Assembly: GCA_963741315.1 (NCBI GenBank)
Contig: CAVUHK010000001.1
Coordinates: 186,001 to 250,000 of the forward strand
Source: PALSA-1003 sp963741315
GTDB taxonomy: Bacteria > Pseudomonadota > Gammaproteobacteria > Burkholderiales > Casimicrobiaceae
DNA: 64,000 nt
Direction of reading: 5' to 3'
The notes beneath the pieces are model-generated. The model saw only the letters and a list, made by a program, of their open reading frames with translations. It ran no database searches and was not told the origin of the DNA. Positions within the stretch are counted from its first letter, which is position 1; every line of letters starts with the position of its first letter. Made by a program: the position numbers and the translations under genes. Positions 8,475-17,130 of the stretch are shown piece after piece.

Positions 8475-8807
8475 CTAGATCAGCTTGTCCTGATCCGCCA
8501 TCGCACGATCGATGGCCGACTGCATTGCGGAAATTCTACGCTGAACGGCGGCGGTGTCAAAACTGTTTGCGGCCCCGGCGGACACAGCGCCGCCCTTCGC
8601 GCCAAGCAGCTCGTGCGCGATGTTCAGTGCCGCCATGACCGCAATGCGTTCGGTGCCGGCGATCTTGCCCGCATCGCGGATCTCACGCATGCGCTGGTCG
8701 AGGAACTGCACGGCCTTCAGGAGTTCTTCGCGCTCGGCGGGCTTGCAGGCAACGCGATACTCGCGACCGAGAATGGTCACGTCGAGCATGGTCGCGGTTT
8801 CGCTCAC
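8475..8807 (-). CDS. zapA: Cell division protein ZapA
   Basis: A 110-residue ZapA, the small protein that bundles FtsZ protofilaments at midcell. The N-terminal globular part LDVTILGREYRVACKPAEREELL matches the family, followed by FLDQRMREIRDAGK and the segment TERIAVMAALNIAHELL, then a long C-terminal helix predicted to form a coiled coil. The ATG overlaps the stop of the upstream ZapB-like gene (ATGA at 8804-8807). The 6S RNA gene follows 15 nt downstream. Confidence 0.93.
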   Translation of the reverse strand: MSETATMLDVTILGREYRVACKPAEREELLKAVQFLDQRMREIRDAGKIAGTERIAVMAALNIAHELLGAKGGAVSAGAANSFDTAAVQRRISAMQSAIDRAMADQDKLI

Positions 8808-9010
8808 GACTGGTTGGCCGACGCGGGCAGCTGCTGCAACAACGAATCCAGGCGCGTCGACGCGGCTTGCATCCGCGCGGCCAGCGCGCGTCCCTGTTCG
8901 TGAGCGCGTACCAGCTCGCGCTGCAGCGATTCGTTCTCGGCGCGCAGCCGGTGATAGTCGGCGAGGAGTGCGGCAACCTTGTGTTCGAGGGCGGAGATTT
9001 CCGAATCCAT
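8804..9010 (-). CDS. Small coiled-coil protein, ZapB-like (TIGR02449 type)
   Basis: A 68-residue protein that is almost all coiled coil, with heptad-spaced leucines in ALEHKVAALLADYHRLRAEN and LQRELVRAHEQGRALAARM. Similar short coiled-coil genes precede zapA in many beta- and gammaproteobacteria. By analogy with ZapB they may link ZapA-FtsZ rings, but the sequence itself shows only the coiled coil. Its stop overlaps the zapA start, so the two are translated together. Confidence 0.85.
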   Translation of the reverse strand: MDSEISALEHKVAALLADYHRLRAENESLQRELVRAHEQGRALAARMQAASTRLDSLLQQLPASANQS

Positions 9011-9041
9011 GGGCGACTATAGGCGGAAGAATTCGAACGCG

Positions 9042-9638
9042 TCAACCGCTCGCGCGCTCACCCGTCGTATCCAGCGGCTCGTATCGAACTTCGCGGATCT
9101 CGAGTTCCTCGTCGCCACCTGGCGTACGCAGCGGCACGATGTCGCCTTCGCGCGCCTTGATTAGCGCGCGCGCCATCGGCGACATCCAGCTGATGTAGCC
9201 GCGCCGGGTGTCGATTTCGTCGACGCCGACGATGCTCACCGTGCGATCGAGCCCGCCACGATCGCGCACGATAACGGTCGCGCCGAAAAACACGCGATCC
9301 GCGTCGTCGGCATCTCGTCTCGCCAGCGGATCGACGACCTCGGCGCGATCGAGCCGGCGAACGAGGAAGCGGATACGCCGGTCGATTTCGCGCAAGCGCT
9401 TCTTGCCGTAGATGTAGTCGCCATTTTCGGAACGATCGCCGTTGCTCGCTGCCCACGCGACGGTCGAGACCATCGCGGGGCGCTCGTGATCGACCAGAGC
9501 GTCGAGTTCGGCCTTCAGGCGCTGGAAGCCGCCCGGCGTCACGTAGTTCTTGGTGCCCGCCGGCAACGAGACGTCATCTACGTCGGCATCGCCGTCATCG
9601 GCTTCGGCGTCGTTCTCGCGCGTAAATGCCTTGTTCAT
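9042..9638 (-). CDS. greB: Transcription elongation factor GreB
   Basis: A 198-residue GreA/GreB family factor that enters the secondary channel of RNA polymerase and triggers cleavage of backtracked RNA. The N-terminal coiled coil begins at YVTPGGFQRLKAELDAL. Its tip carries NGDRSENGDYIYGKKRLREIDRR, with the acidic D/E pair needed for cleavage; the GKKRLREID stretch is more typical of GreB than GreA. The C-terminal FKBP-like domain contains GATVIVRD, ISWMSPMARALI and GDIVPLRTPGGDEELEI. About 25 acidic residues precede the core, making it longer than the E. coli protein. A TATAAT (9706-9701) and a short hairpin (TGTCCTT/AAGGACA, 9674-9699) lie in its leader. Confidence 0.92.
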   Translation of the reverse strand: MNKAFTRENDAEADDGDADVDDVSLPAGTKNYVTPGGFQRLKAELDALVDHERPAMVSTVAWAASNGDRSENGDYIYGKKRLREIDRRIRFLVRRLDRAEVVDPLARRDADDADRVFFGATVIVRDRGGLDRTVSIVGVDEIDTRRGYISWMSPMARALIKAREGDIVPLRTPGGDEELEIREVRYEPLDTTGERASG

Positions 9639-9673
9639 CGCTGCCGCAACCCCGTGGAACGCACGCCGGGCAG

Positions 9674-9699
9674 TGTCCTTCCCCGGCTTGCCAAGGACA
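9674..9699 (-). repeat. Hairpin in the greB leader
   Basis: TGTCCTT at 9674-9680 and AAGGACA at 9693-9699 form a 7-bp inverted repeat around a 12-base loop. It lies between a TATAAT-like hexamer (9706-9701) and the greB start codon, so it would be near the 5' end of the message. The function is unknown, and chance pairing is possible. Confidence 0.35.
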
Positions 9700-9769
9700 A
9701 ATTATAGGCCACTGGCGGATTGCCGGCGGCGCGCGCCGACTGCGCATGTTCCGATTCGCGTCCGTCGTG

Positions 9770-10660
9770 TCAACGCGCACCGCGCGGCGCGTTGGCGCGC
9801 GCGGTCGCCACCGTCGCGCACAGCTGCTCGACGCCGTCGACGAAGCGCGGCCCGGAGCGATGCAGCAGGTTCGCGTCGACTACTAGAAGATTGCCGCGCG
9901 CGACCGCGGGCAGATCGGGCCACGCAAGCCACGCATCGAGCCACACCGGCCGTTCACCCCGATCCGCACCGGCGATGATGGCGTCGGGGGCCGCGGCGAG
10001 CACCGACTCGACGCTGACCTGTGGCGCCGGCGCCGCCAGCGCGGCGAACACGTTTTCGCCGCCGCACAGGTTGAGCGCCGCGGTGATCAGGTGGTCGCCG
10101 CCGACGGTGTACAGCGGTTGGTTCCAGATTTCATAAAACACCCGGACGCGTGCGCCGCCATCCACGCGACGGCGCGCCGCGGCGACCCGCGCGCGAAACG
10201 CCGCCGCCACCCTGCCTGACACGCCGACATGTCCGGTGAGCGCGCCAAGGCGTTCGATGTCGTCGGCGATTGCATCAATAGTTCGCGGATTGGACAGGTA
10301 GACCGGAATGCCCATTGCACGCAGGCGTTCCACCTGCGCCGGCGCCAGATAGGGCCACGTCACCACCAGGTCCGGCTTGAGCGCGAGGATGCCCTCGAGG
10401 TTGATCGCGCCCGAATCGCCGACCCGCGGGCGGCTCGCGGCCTCGGGCGGCCAGTCGGCAGGCGAGAGCACGCCGACGACGTCATCGCCCGCCCCGGCAG
10501 CGAAGAGCAACTCGGTCGCATGCGGCGCGAGGCTGATCACTCGTCGCGCGGGCGCCGAGAGCGTCACTTGCGCGCCGCTGGCATCGAACGCGACCACTGC
10601 AGCCGACGCGCTGTTGACAGCGGCGGCGAGCATGAGGGGCAACAGCGGGGCGTAACGCAT
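9770..10660 (-). CDS. btuF: Periplasmic cobalamin-binding protein BtuF
   Basis: A 296-residue cluster A substrate-binding protein. It has a signal peptide (MRYAPLLPLMLAAAVNSASA) and the two lobes joined by a long helix that define BtuF/FhuD-type receptors. Recognisable segments are RRVISLAPHATELLFAAGAGD, VGDSGAINLEGILALKPDLVV, and VGGDHLITAALNLCGGENVF in the second lobe. The ATG at 10660 is chosen because the signal peptide starts there; an upstream in-frame ATG lies inside btuB. It follows btuB by four bases and shares its riboswitch. No btuC or btuD permease/ATPase gene is present in this window, so the inner-membrane partners must be encoded elsewhere. Confidence 0.88.
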   Translation of the reverse strand: MRYAPLLPLMLAAAVNSASAAVVAFDASGAQVTLSAPARRVISLAPHATELLFAAGAGDDVVGVLSPADWPPEAASRPRVGDSGAINLEGILALKPDLVVTWPYLAPAQVERLRAMGIPVYLSNPRTIDAIADDIERLGALTGHVGVSGRVAAAFRARVAAARRRVDGGARVRVFYEIWNQPLYTVGGDHLITAALNLCGGENVFAALAAPAPQVSVESVLAAAPDAIIAGADRGERPVWLDAWLAWPDLPAVARGNLLVVDANLLHRSGPRFVDGVEQLCATVATARANAPRGAR

Positions 10661-10664
10661 CGCT

Positions 10665-12503
10665 TTAGAACCGGTAACGCGCGCCACCGAAGAAATTGGC
10701 GCCCATGGTGTTGTAGTCGGCGGCCAGTTCGTAGTGCTTGTCGAGGACATTGCTCAACACCGCGAACAGTGCCCACTGCCGGGTCCATGCGTACTCCGCA
10801 TTCAGATTGACCAGCGCATACCCACCCATGCGCCGCGTATTCGCGGCGTCGTCGTAGCGCGCCGACGATGCCACGACCTGGACGCCGACCTGCAGCGCGC
10901 CGATGGTCTGCGTCACTCCGAGGCTACCGTAGCGGCGTGCCCGCCGAGGCAACAGGTTGCCGGTCGCGTCGTCGTATGGCCGCGCGAAATCGGCGCTGCC
11001 CTTCACCGCGGTGTCGCCGAAGATGCCCTGCAGTTCCAGGGTGACACCTTCCAGCGTTGCCGCCGCGACGTTCTGAGGCGCGCAATTGAAATCGGCATCG
11101 CAGCCAAACACGATCAGGTCGCTCACCCGATTCCGGTAGGCGACGACGCCGACATTGACCTGGCTGTTCGAATAGCGCAGCGCGACTTCGACATTGCGCG
11201 CCGTTTCCGGTTGCAGGTCGGGATTGGAAAAGAATGGAAAGTAGAGGTCATTGAAGCTTGGCGCCTTGAAACCGGTTCCGTAGCTTGCACTCGCGCGCAA
11301 TCCGGTCACGATGGTGTACGCGTACGCGAGCGACCCGGACGTATGCCCGCCGTACTGCGAACTGTCGTCGCGACGAAGGTTCGCCTGCAGCGCGTTGGGA
11401 CCGTACTGCAGCTGGTAGACGCCGACGATGGCGTTGGTGTTGCGTGTTGTGACCGGAAATCCGGCGTCGGTATCGAGGCGCTCCTCGCGACGCGTCAGCG
11501 CCACCGACAGCGCACCCAACGGCACGGTGAAGTCGTTCTGCCATGTGTACTGGCGCTGCACCGTCTTGAATTGCGACGATCCGAAGCCGGTTTGCGAGCG
11601 GCTATCGTCGCTCGATTCTCCCGCCTCGAGAATGCTCTTCCAGAACGTCGCCAGCCGGTTGCGGCTGGCCACCGACCACGTTTGTACGGTCGTGATGGTG
11701 CGGTCGTCGTAGTCCGCACCGGCATCGAATTGCGCGTTCATGCGGCTGTAGAAGAACTGCCCCGAAAGCACCTGATCTGGAGCGAAGGTGTAGGCGAGGC
11801 GGCCGCTGCCGCTGCCGTTGGTGTAGCCGTCGCGATCGGCGTTGTAACTGAAGTTCGCGGGATTCCAGATCGCGTTGAAGCCGGAGCTCTGGTTGTATCC
11901 GCCCTGCACCGCGAAGCGCCACGGGCCCTCGCTGCCGGACGCACCGGCCGAGAATTGGCTGGTGTTGTAGGTGCCATAGCCCGCGCTGGCGTTCGCGGCG
12001 AACGCATTGCCGCCGTTGCGCGTGAAGATCTGGATCACGCCGCCGATCGCATCTGCGCCGTAGAGGCTTGCCGCCGGTCCGCGCAGGATTTCGATGTGGT
12101 CGATCTGGGCGAGCGGAATGGCTTCGAACGCGGTGGTGCCCGAACTCGACGCGCCGACACGCAACCCGTCGACGAGCACCAGCGTCTGGTTGGCGTTGGC
12201 GCCGCGCAGGAACACGCCGGTGGTGGTGGCCGGCCCGCCATTGGCCACGATCTGCACACCGGGTTGCCGCTGCAGCAATTCGGCGAGGCTCTGCGCACCG
12301 GCGCGCGCGATTTCATCCGGGCCAATCACCGTCACGTCGGCGAGCGACTGATCGAGCAACTGCGGTGTGCGCGCCGCGGTCACCACCACCGGGTCGAGCG
12401 GCGTCGGCACTGGCGCCGGCTGGGCCGAGACAGTCGACATGCAGAACGTGGCGCCGAACGCACCGGCGAGCGTGGCCTTGCGCCACGGCGAGGGGTAGAG
12501 CAT
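10665..12503 (-). CDS. btuB: TonB-dependent vitamin B12 receptor BtuB
   Basis: A 612-residue outer-membrane receptor importing cobalamin with TonB energy. After the signal peptide (ending STVSA) a TonB-box-like DPVVVTAARTP opens the plug domain. Plug motifs follow: SLAELLQRQPGVQI, GVFLRGANANQTLVLVDGLRV and IEILRGPAASLYGADAIGGVIQI. The remainder alternates like a 22-strand beta barrel and ends with a terminal phenylalanine (ARYRF), the outer-membrane sorting signal. The identification as BtuB rather than another siderophore receptor rests on the cobalamin riboswitch upstream and btuF downstream. The ATG at 12503 is preferred because it opens directly on the signal peptide. Confidence 0.9.
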   Translation of the reverse strand: MLYPSPWRKATLAGAFGATFCMSTVSAQPAPVPTPLDPVVVTAARTPQLLDQSLADVTVIGPDEIARAGAQSLAELLQRQPGVQIVANGGPATTTGVFLRGANANQTLVLVDGLRVGASSSGTTAFEAIPLAQIDHIEILRGPAASLYGADAIGGVIQIFTRNGGNAFAANASAGYGTYNTSQFSAGASGSEGPWRFAVQGGYNQSSGFNAIWNPANFSYNADRDGYTNGSGSGRLAYTFAPDQVLSGQFFYSRMNAQFDAGADYDDRTITTVQTWSVASRNRLATFWKSILEAGESSDDSRSQTGFGSSQFKTVQRQYTWQNDFTVPLGALSVALTRREERLDTDAGFPVTTRNTNAIVGVYQLQYGPNALQANLRRDDSSQYGGHTSGSLAYAYTIVTGLRASASYGTGFKAPSFNDLYFPFFSNPDLQPETARNVEVALRYSNSQVNVGVVAYRNRVSDLIVFGCDADFNCAPQNVAAATLEGVTLELQGIFGDTAVKGSADFARPYDDATGNLLPRRARRYGSLGVTQTIGALQVGVQVVASSARYDDAANTRRMGGYALVNLNAEYAWTRQWALFAVLSNVLDKHYELAADYNTMGANFFGGARYRF

Positions 12504-12516
12504 GAGGCGTTCTCCG

Positions 12517-12540
12517 CAAAATCCGTGCATCCCCGCACGG
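12517..12540 (-). promoter_or_regulatory. Candidate expression platform of the btuB riboswitch
   Basis: On the minus strand CCGTGC (12540-12535) and GCACGG (12528-12523) form a 6-bp stem with a GGGGAT loop, followed by ATTTTG. It sits 13 nt before the btuB ATG and next to the CGGAGA ribosome site. It could act as an intrinsic terminator or as part of a ribosome-site switch. The T-run is short, so translational control is at least as likely. Confidence 0.4.
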
Positions 12541-12671
12541 CGGTGAATCGGACAGCGCGGAGACAAACGAACGGGCGGAATGCGCGCGCAGGAGCGAGCG
12601 TCCGACCGGACACCGCCTCCCGCGATGTGGCAAGGTCCGGCGCGCGCGCCAATGAGTTGGTGCGCACTCCG

Positions 12672-12879
12672 GTTGCAGGCCGGTCTCCGGGCTTGCCAGT
12701 CTTGGTCGCCGGCCTTCCCACTCGAACTTGCGCGAGCAGTGGCGTTGCTTGAGCGACCCGCACTGGCCTACCGTTGCGGGGGCAGCGCCGGAATGGCTGT
12801 GGAGCATCGCTCCTCAGTGCACCGGCTTCCCGTTTCACCCGCGGCGCGTTTTCGCGCCCCGCGGACACCTGCGGCGCAC
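12672..12879 (-). promoter_or_regulatory. Cobalamin (B12/AdoCbl) riboswitch
   Basis: Read on the minus strand from 12879, the leader shows the conserved elements in order: a GGTGTC-like start near 12870, GGGTGAAACGGGAAGCCGGTG (around 12842-12822), GCTGCCCCCGCAACGGTA (around 12785-12768), and the B12 box AAGCCCGGAGACCGGCCTGC (around 12694-12675). These match the order and spacing of cobalamin riboswitches. In this family, ligand binding shuts off the downstream gene. Here it controls btuB and, by co-transcription, btuF. Confidence 0.95.
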
Positions 12880-12908
12880 ATTATAGCGGCCGCCGGGCAG
12901 GCCTGACG
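12880..12908 (-). promoter_or_regulatory. Promoter for the btuB riboswitch leader
   Basis: On the minus strand a perfect TATAAT lies at 12885-12880, directly before the riboswitch. The -35 region near 12908-12903 (CGTCAG) is weak. This predicts transcription starting about 12873, at the first riboswitch element. Confidence 0.55.
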
Positions 12909-12932
12909 CGGAGGCCGCGCAGCTGCTATAAT
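12903..12932 (+). promoter_or_regulatory. Promoter for miaB
   Basis: CTGACG at 12903-12908 and TATAAT at 12927-12932 are separated by 18 bases. The hexamers interleave with the divergent btuB promoter: both -35 regions use the same bases. Transcription would start near 12940, which supports the ATG at 12989 rather than 12935 as the miaB start. Confidence 0.55.
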
Positions 12933-12988
12933 CGTTGCCCCTTCAAAGACTTGCCGTGGCCACCGCCGGTTTCTTCCTCAGTTCGCAA

Positions 12989-14323
12989 ATGAGTCGCAAG
13001 CTATACATCCGCAGCTTCGGTTGCCAGATGAACGAGTACGACGCGGGCAAGATGGCCGACGTCCTGCATGCGGCCGATGGCCTCGAACTGACGGCGCACC
13101 CTGCCGACGCCGACGTCATTCTGTTCAACACCTGTTCGGTGCGCGAGCGCGCACAGGAGCGTGTGTTCCACGACCTGGGCCGCGTGCGCGAACTCAAGAT
13201 CGCCAATCCCGCGCTGATCATCGGCGTCGGCGGCTGTGTCGCCAGCCAGGAGGGCGCGGGCATCGTAGCGCGCGCTCCGTATGTCGACATCGTCTTCGGG
13301 CCGCAGACGCTGCACCGGCTGCCCGCGCTCATCGCACGGCGCCGGCAAACCGGATTGCCGCAGGTCGACATCAGCTTTCCGGAAATCGAGAAGTTCGACC
13401 ACCTGCCGCCCGCGCACGTCGATGGGCCGGCCGCGTTCGTGTCGATCATGGAAGGCTGCAGCAAGTACTGCTCGTTCTGCGTGGTTCCCTACACGCGCGG
13501 CGAAGAAGTGTCGCGACCGTTCGACGACGTACTCACCGAAGTCGCCGACCTCGTCGATCAGGGAGTCAGGGAAATCACCCTGCTGGGGCAGAACGTCAAC
13601 GCCTATTGCGGCCCGATGGGGACGGGCGGCGCCACGGCCGACCTGACCACGCTGCTCGAATACCTCGCCGAGTTCGACGACCTGCTGCGCATCCGCTATA
13701 CGACTTCGCATCCGCGCGACATGACGCAGCGACTCATCGACGCCTATTGCAGCGTGCCCAAGATCGCTTCTCACCTGCATCTACCGGTGCAGTCGGGCTC
13801 GGACCGGATACTCGCGGCGATGAAGCGCGGCTATACCACGCTGGAGTACAAGTCCATCGTGCGCCGGCTTCGCGCGGCGCGCCCCGGCCTGGCGCTGACA
13901 TCGGATTTCATCGTCGCCTTCCCGGGCGAGACCGAAGCCGATTTCGAACAGACCATGCGGCTGGTGGAGGAGATCGGCTTCGACGGCAGTTACAGTTTCC
14001 TGTACAGCCCGCGACCCGGTACGCCGGCGGCGGGTTTTGCCGATCCCGTACCCCTGGAGATTGCACAGGCCCGCCTGGAGCGTCTGCAGGCGGCATTGGA
14101 CGCGACCTATCGCGAGCGCAGCGCCGGCATGGTGGGCCGCGTCGAGCGGGTGCTGGTCACCGGCCACGCCGCCAAATCGGCCGGCGATCTGGCGGCCAGG
14201 ACCGACTGCAATCGTGTCGTGAACTTTCCCGGAACTGCCGGTCTGATTGGCCGTCAGGCCGACGTCACAATTACTGCCGCGCGTGCCCACTCGCTGCGCG
14301 GCGAACTGGTCGGCTCCGCGTAG
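12989..14323 (+). CDS. miaB: tRNA-2-methylthio-N6-dimethylallyladenosine synthase MiaB
   Basis: A 444-residue radical SAM methylthiotransferase that adds the 2-methylthio group to i6A37 of tRNAs. The N-terminal UPF0004 domain holds the three auxiliary-cluster cysteines C12 (SFGCQMN), C49 (NTCSVRE) and C83 (GGCVAS). The radical SAM triad is C157-x3-C161-x2-C164 (GCSKYCSFCVVPYTRG). A TRAM domain closes the protein (RVERVLVTGHA onward). The ATG at 12989 gives the conserved start MSRKLYIRSFGCQ; the upstream ATG at 12935 lies right after the promoter -10 box. In many betaproteobacteria phoH follows directly, whereas here a protease gene intervenes. Confidence 0.95.
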   Translation: MSRKLYIRSFGCQMNEYDAGKMADVLHAADGLELTAHPADADVILFNTCSVRERAQERVFHDLGRVRELKIANPALIIGVGGCVASQEGAGIVARAPYVDIVFGPQTLHRLPALIARRRQTGLPQVDISFPEIEKFDHLPPAHVDGPAAFVSIMEGCSKYCSFCVVPYTRGEEVSRPFDDVLTEVADLVDQGVREITLLGQNVNAYCGPMGTGGATADLTTLLEYLAEFDDLLRIRYTTSHPRDMTQRLIDAYCSVPKIASHLHLPVQSGSDRILAAMKRGYTTLEYKSIVRRLRAARPGLALTSDFIVAFPGETEADFEQTMRLVEEIGFDGSYSFLYSPRPGTPAAGFADPVPLEIAQARLERLQAALDATYRERSAGMVGRVERVLVTGHAAKSAGDLAARTDCNRVVNFPGTAGLIGRQADVTITAARAHSLRGELVGSA

Positions 14324-14333
14324 GCAGCGTGGC

Positions 14334-14357
14334 GGGCGCGCGTCGGCAAGCGCGCCC
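14334..14357. repeat. 8-bp inverted repeat after miaB
   Basis: GGGCGCGC at 14334-14341 and GCGCGCCC at 14350-14357 form a GC-rich hairpin with an 8-base loop, 11 nt after the miaB stop. No T-run follows, so it is not a standard terminator. It could attenuate or protect the message between miaB and the protease gene. Confidence 0.4.
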
Positions 14358-14385
14358 AATGCACCTACAGACCAAGGATTTGTCC

Positions 14386-17124
14386 ATGCGCGAAATTCGC
14401 AACACTGCCATCACCACCGTAATCGTCGCGTACGCTGCAGCGTTGACGGGCTGCGCCACCGCGCCGCCGGCGCCCACTGCGGAGTCGACCACGAGCGTCG
14501 CCGCGGCGGCGGCGATTGGTGCAGCCACGGCGAGTGCTGGCGCCAACGGCGCCCCACGCGCGCCCGGCGCAGGCAACCCCTCCCCGGCAGCCAGTGCTGC
14601 CGCGGCGGCAGCGGCGGCGGTCGTCGCGCTGGCTCAGCAAAAGCCCTTTGCCGAGGTGATCAAGGGCGCGAAGCTGACGCCGGGCTTCTTCAATATCTAC
14701 GAGCGCGACGACAAGGTCTGGATCGAAATCGCGCCCGAGCAATTCGACCAGCCGTTCTTCTTCAATTTCCGATTTGCGAGCGGCCTCGGCGAGAAATGGT
14801 TCTACGGCGGCCTGATGCTCGACAGTTACATTGCGACCTTCCACCGCTTGAGCCATACCCAGGTCCAGTTGATCGCACGCAACACCGAGTACTTCGCCGC
14901 GCCCAACACGCCTGAAGCCCGCGCGGTCGGCGAGGCCTTCTCCAACAGCCTGCTGTCGGGCGCTGCGGTGGCGAGTCAGCCGCATCCCGAGCGCAAGTCG
15001 GTGCTCATCGAGGCGAACTCGCTCCTCTTCGCCGACATTCCCGGCGCCAACGGCATGCTCGAGCGTACTTTCCGTCAGCCGTACTCATTCGACGGTCGCA
15101 ACTCGTCGATCACCAGTGCGCGCGCCACGCCGGATCTGGTCGGCATCGACGTCAACGCGCATTACACATTGCAGCGCATCAGCCAGCCGCCGCCCGGAGC
15201 GGGCTTTGCGACCCAGCCGCCGGCAACGGTGCCCGACATCCGGAGCCTCTTTCTCGGCTTCAGCTACAACATTTCCAGGCTTCCCGAACAGCCCATGCGC
15301 CCGCGCGTTGCCGATGCGCGCGTCGGCTATTTCCAGGAGGAGCGCTTCGACTTTGGCAACGACAGCAGGCTCACGCCGAAAGTCACGTTCATCCAGCGCT
15401 GGCGTCTTGAGAAAAAGGATCCGCAGGCGGCGCTGTCCGAACCGAAGCAGCCGATCGTGTTCTGGGTGGACCGCAACGTGCCGGTCAAGTATCGCCAGAC
15501 CATCGTCGACGGCGTGCTCGAATGGAACAAGGCGTTCGAGAAGGCCGGCTTCCGCAATGCGCTGCAGGCGAAGATCGTGTCCGACGACAGCGATGTCGAC
15601 GCGCGCGACACACGCCATGTGACGATTCGCTGGGTGACCACGGCGCGGCCCCAGTTCGGCGGAGTCGGACAAATGCAGACCGATCCGCGAACGGGCGAAA
15701 TATTGGCTTCCGCCATCGGCATCGATCCCGCGCTGCTGCGCAATCGCCGCTTCCAGCGCATCGAGCAGGTTGCTGCGCCCGCGACGACCGGCTACCTGCA
15801 GCATCCTGAACGCTTGTGCTTCCTGCAGGAGTATGTCGGCCAGGAGGTCAATTTCTCGCTGGACCTGCTCGAGGCGCGTGGCGAGCTCGATCCGGACGGT
15901 CCGGAAGCGGAGGAATTCGCGCTCGCCGGCCTCAAGGACGTCACCATGCACGAAGTGGGTCATGCACTCGGCCTGCGGCACAATTTCCGCGCATCGACGG
16001 TTTACTCGCAGCAACAATTGAACGATGTCGAGTTCACGCGGGTCAACGGCATCGCCGGCTCGGTCATGGAGTACAACGCAATCAACCTCGCGCTGCCCGG
16101 TGAACGCCAGGGCACCTACGGCATGACGACGCTTGGTCCGTACGATTACTGGGCGATCGACTACGGATACCGGGAGATTGCGCCCGAGCAGGAGGCCGCG
16201 GATCTGCGCAAGATCGCCGCGCGCAGCAGCGAGCCGCTGTTGGCCTACGCCACCGACGAAGACAGCAGCTTCGGCATCGACCCCGAGGCCAACCAGGGCG
16301 ATCTTTCCAGTGACCCGCTGCGCTTCGCGCGGCGTCGCCTGTTGCTCGCGCGCGAACTATGGGATCGTTGGCAGGACCGCGAACTCAAGGATGGCGAAAG
16401 TTACGTGGTCCTGCGTCGCACCGTCGGCCGCGGCCTGATCGTCATCGGCCAATCGTCGGCGACGGTCGCCAAGTACATCGGCGGCGTGGCCACGTCGCGC
16501 GATCACGCGGGCAGTCCGCACCCGCCGCTCAATCCCGCAACCGCAGCCCAACAGCGCGAAGCGCTCGACATCATCGAGACGGGGCTGTTCTCGGCGGACA
16601 GTTTTCGCTTCAAACCGGCGTTCATGCGGCGCCTTCAGGTCGACTACCTGGACGGCAGCGACCTGTTCTCGAGCCCCGGCGTCGACTATTCGCTGCCTGG
16701 CCAGGTGCTCAAGATCCAGCGCGATGTCCTCGGCCAGCTGATGAGCGACGGCGTCGCGCAGCGCATCATCGACAGCGAGGTCAAGCTCGACGATCCGAAG
16801 GGCGGCTTCCACCTGGCGGAACTCTATGGCTCGCTGCATCGCTCGATCTGGGTCGAACTCAGGACCGGCCAGGAGATCACCGCGCTGCGCCGCAGCCTGC
16901 AGCGCGAGCATCTGGCGCGCATCGCCACCGCGCTGGTGCGCGCGTCGCCGTCGACCCCGGCCGATGCGCGCGCGCTGCTGCGCCAGGATGCGCGCGCGCT
17001 GCGCGACGAGCTCAAGGCAGCGCCGGTGAAACGCTGGTCGAAGGAATCGCAGGCGCACGTCGCCGAGAGCCTGACCACGCTCGACGAGGCGCTCAAGGCG
17101 CCGCTGCAACGGCAGGGCATCTGA
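14386..17124 (+). CDS. Zinc-dependent metalloprotease lipoprotein (DUF5117/DUF4953 type)
   Basis: A 912-residue putative metallopeptidase. The ATG at 14386, seven bases after AAGGA, opens a lipoprotein signal with lipobox LTGC (lipidated Cys23). An alanine/proline-rich linker to about residue 85 follows. The long N-terminal region contains GFFNIYERDDKVWIEIAPEQ, typical of DUF5117-containing zinc proteases. The catalytic HEVGH is at residues 522-526, followed by ALGLRHNFRAS, whose second histidine fits a third zinc ligand as in metzincins. The C-terminal part is helical. The protein should be anchored in the outer membrane or periplasm. Its substrate is unknown. It lies between miaB and phoH, a pair that is adjacent in many relatives. 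Confidence 0.85.
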   Translation: MREIRNTAITTVIVAYAAALTGCATAPPAPTAESTTSVAAAAAIGAATASAGANGAPRAPGAGNPSPAASAAAAAAAAVVALAQQKPFAEVIKGAKLTPGFFNIYERDDKVWIEIAPEQFDQPFFFNFRFASGLGEKWFYGGLMLDSYIATFHRLSHTQVQLIARNTEYFAAPNTPEARAVGEAFSNSLLSGAAVASQPHPERKSVLIEANSLLFADIPGANGMLERTFRQPYSFDGRNSSITSARATPDLVGIDVNAHYTLQRISQPPPGAGFATQPPATVPDIRSLFLGFSYNISRLPEQPMRPRVADARVGYFQEERFDFGNDSRLTPKVTFIQRWRLEKKDPQAALSEPKQPIVFWVDRNVPVKYRQTIVDGVLEWNKAFEKAGFRNALQAKIVSDDSDVDARDTRHVTIRWVTTARPQFGGVGQMQTDPRTGEILASAIGIDPALLRNRRFQRIEQVAAPATTGYLQHPERLCFLQEYVGQEVNFSLDLLEARGELDPDGPEAEEFALAGLKDVTMHEVGHALGLRHNFRASTVYSQQQLNDVEFTRVNGIAGSVMEYNAINLALPGERQGTYGMTTLGPYDYWAIDYGYREIAPEQEAADLRKIAARSSEPLLAYATDEDSSFGIDPEANQGDLSSDPLRFARRRLLLARELWDRWQDRELKDGESYVVLRRTVGRGLIVIGQSSATVAKYIGGVATSRDHAGSPHPPLNPATAAQQREALDIIETGLFSADSFRFKPAFMRRLQVDYLDGSDLFSSPGVDYSLPGQVLKIQRDVLGQLMSDGVAQRIIDSEVKLDDPKGGFHLAELYGSLHRSIWVELRTGQEITALRRSLQREHLARIATALVRASPSTPADARALLRQDARALRDELKAAPVKRWSKESQAHVAESLTTLDEALKAPLQRQGI

Positions 17125-17130
17125 GCCAAC

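Noticed and set aside
10734..12752. A 672-codon open frame on the plus strand
   Set aside because: It lies antisense to btuB and runs into the riboswitch; no protein family is recognisable.
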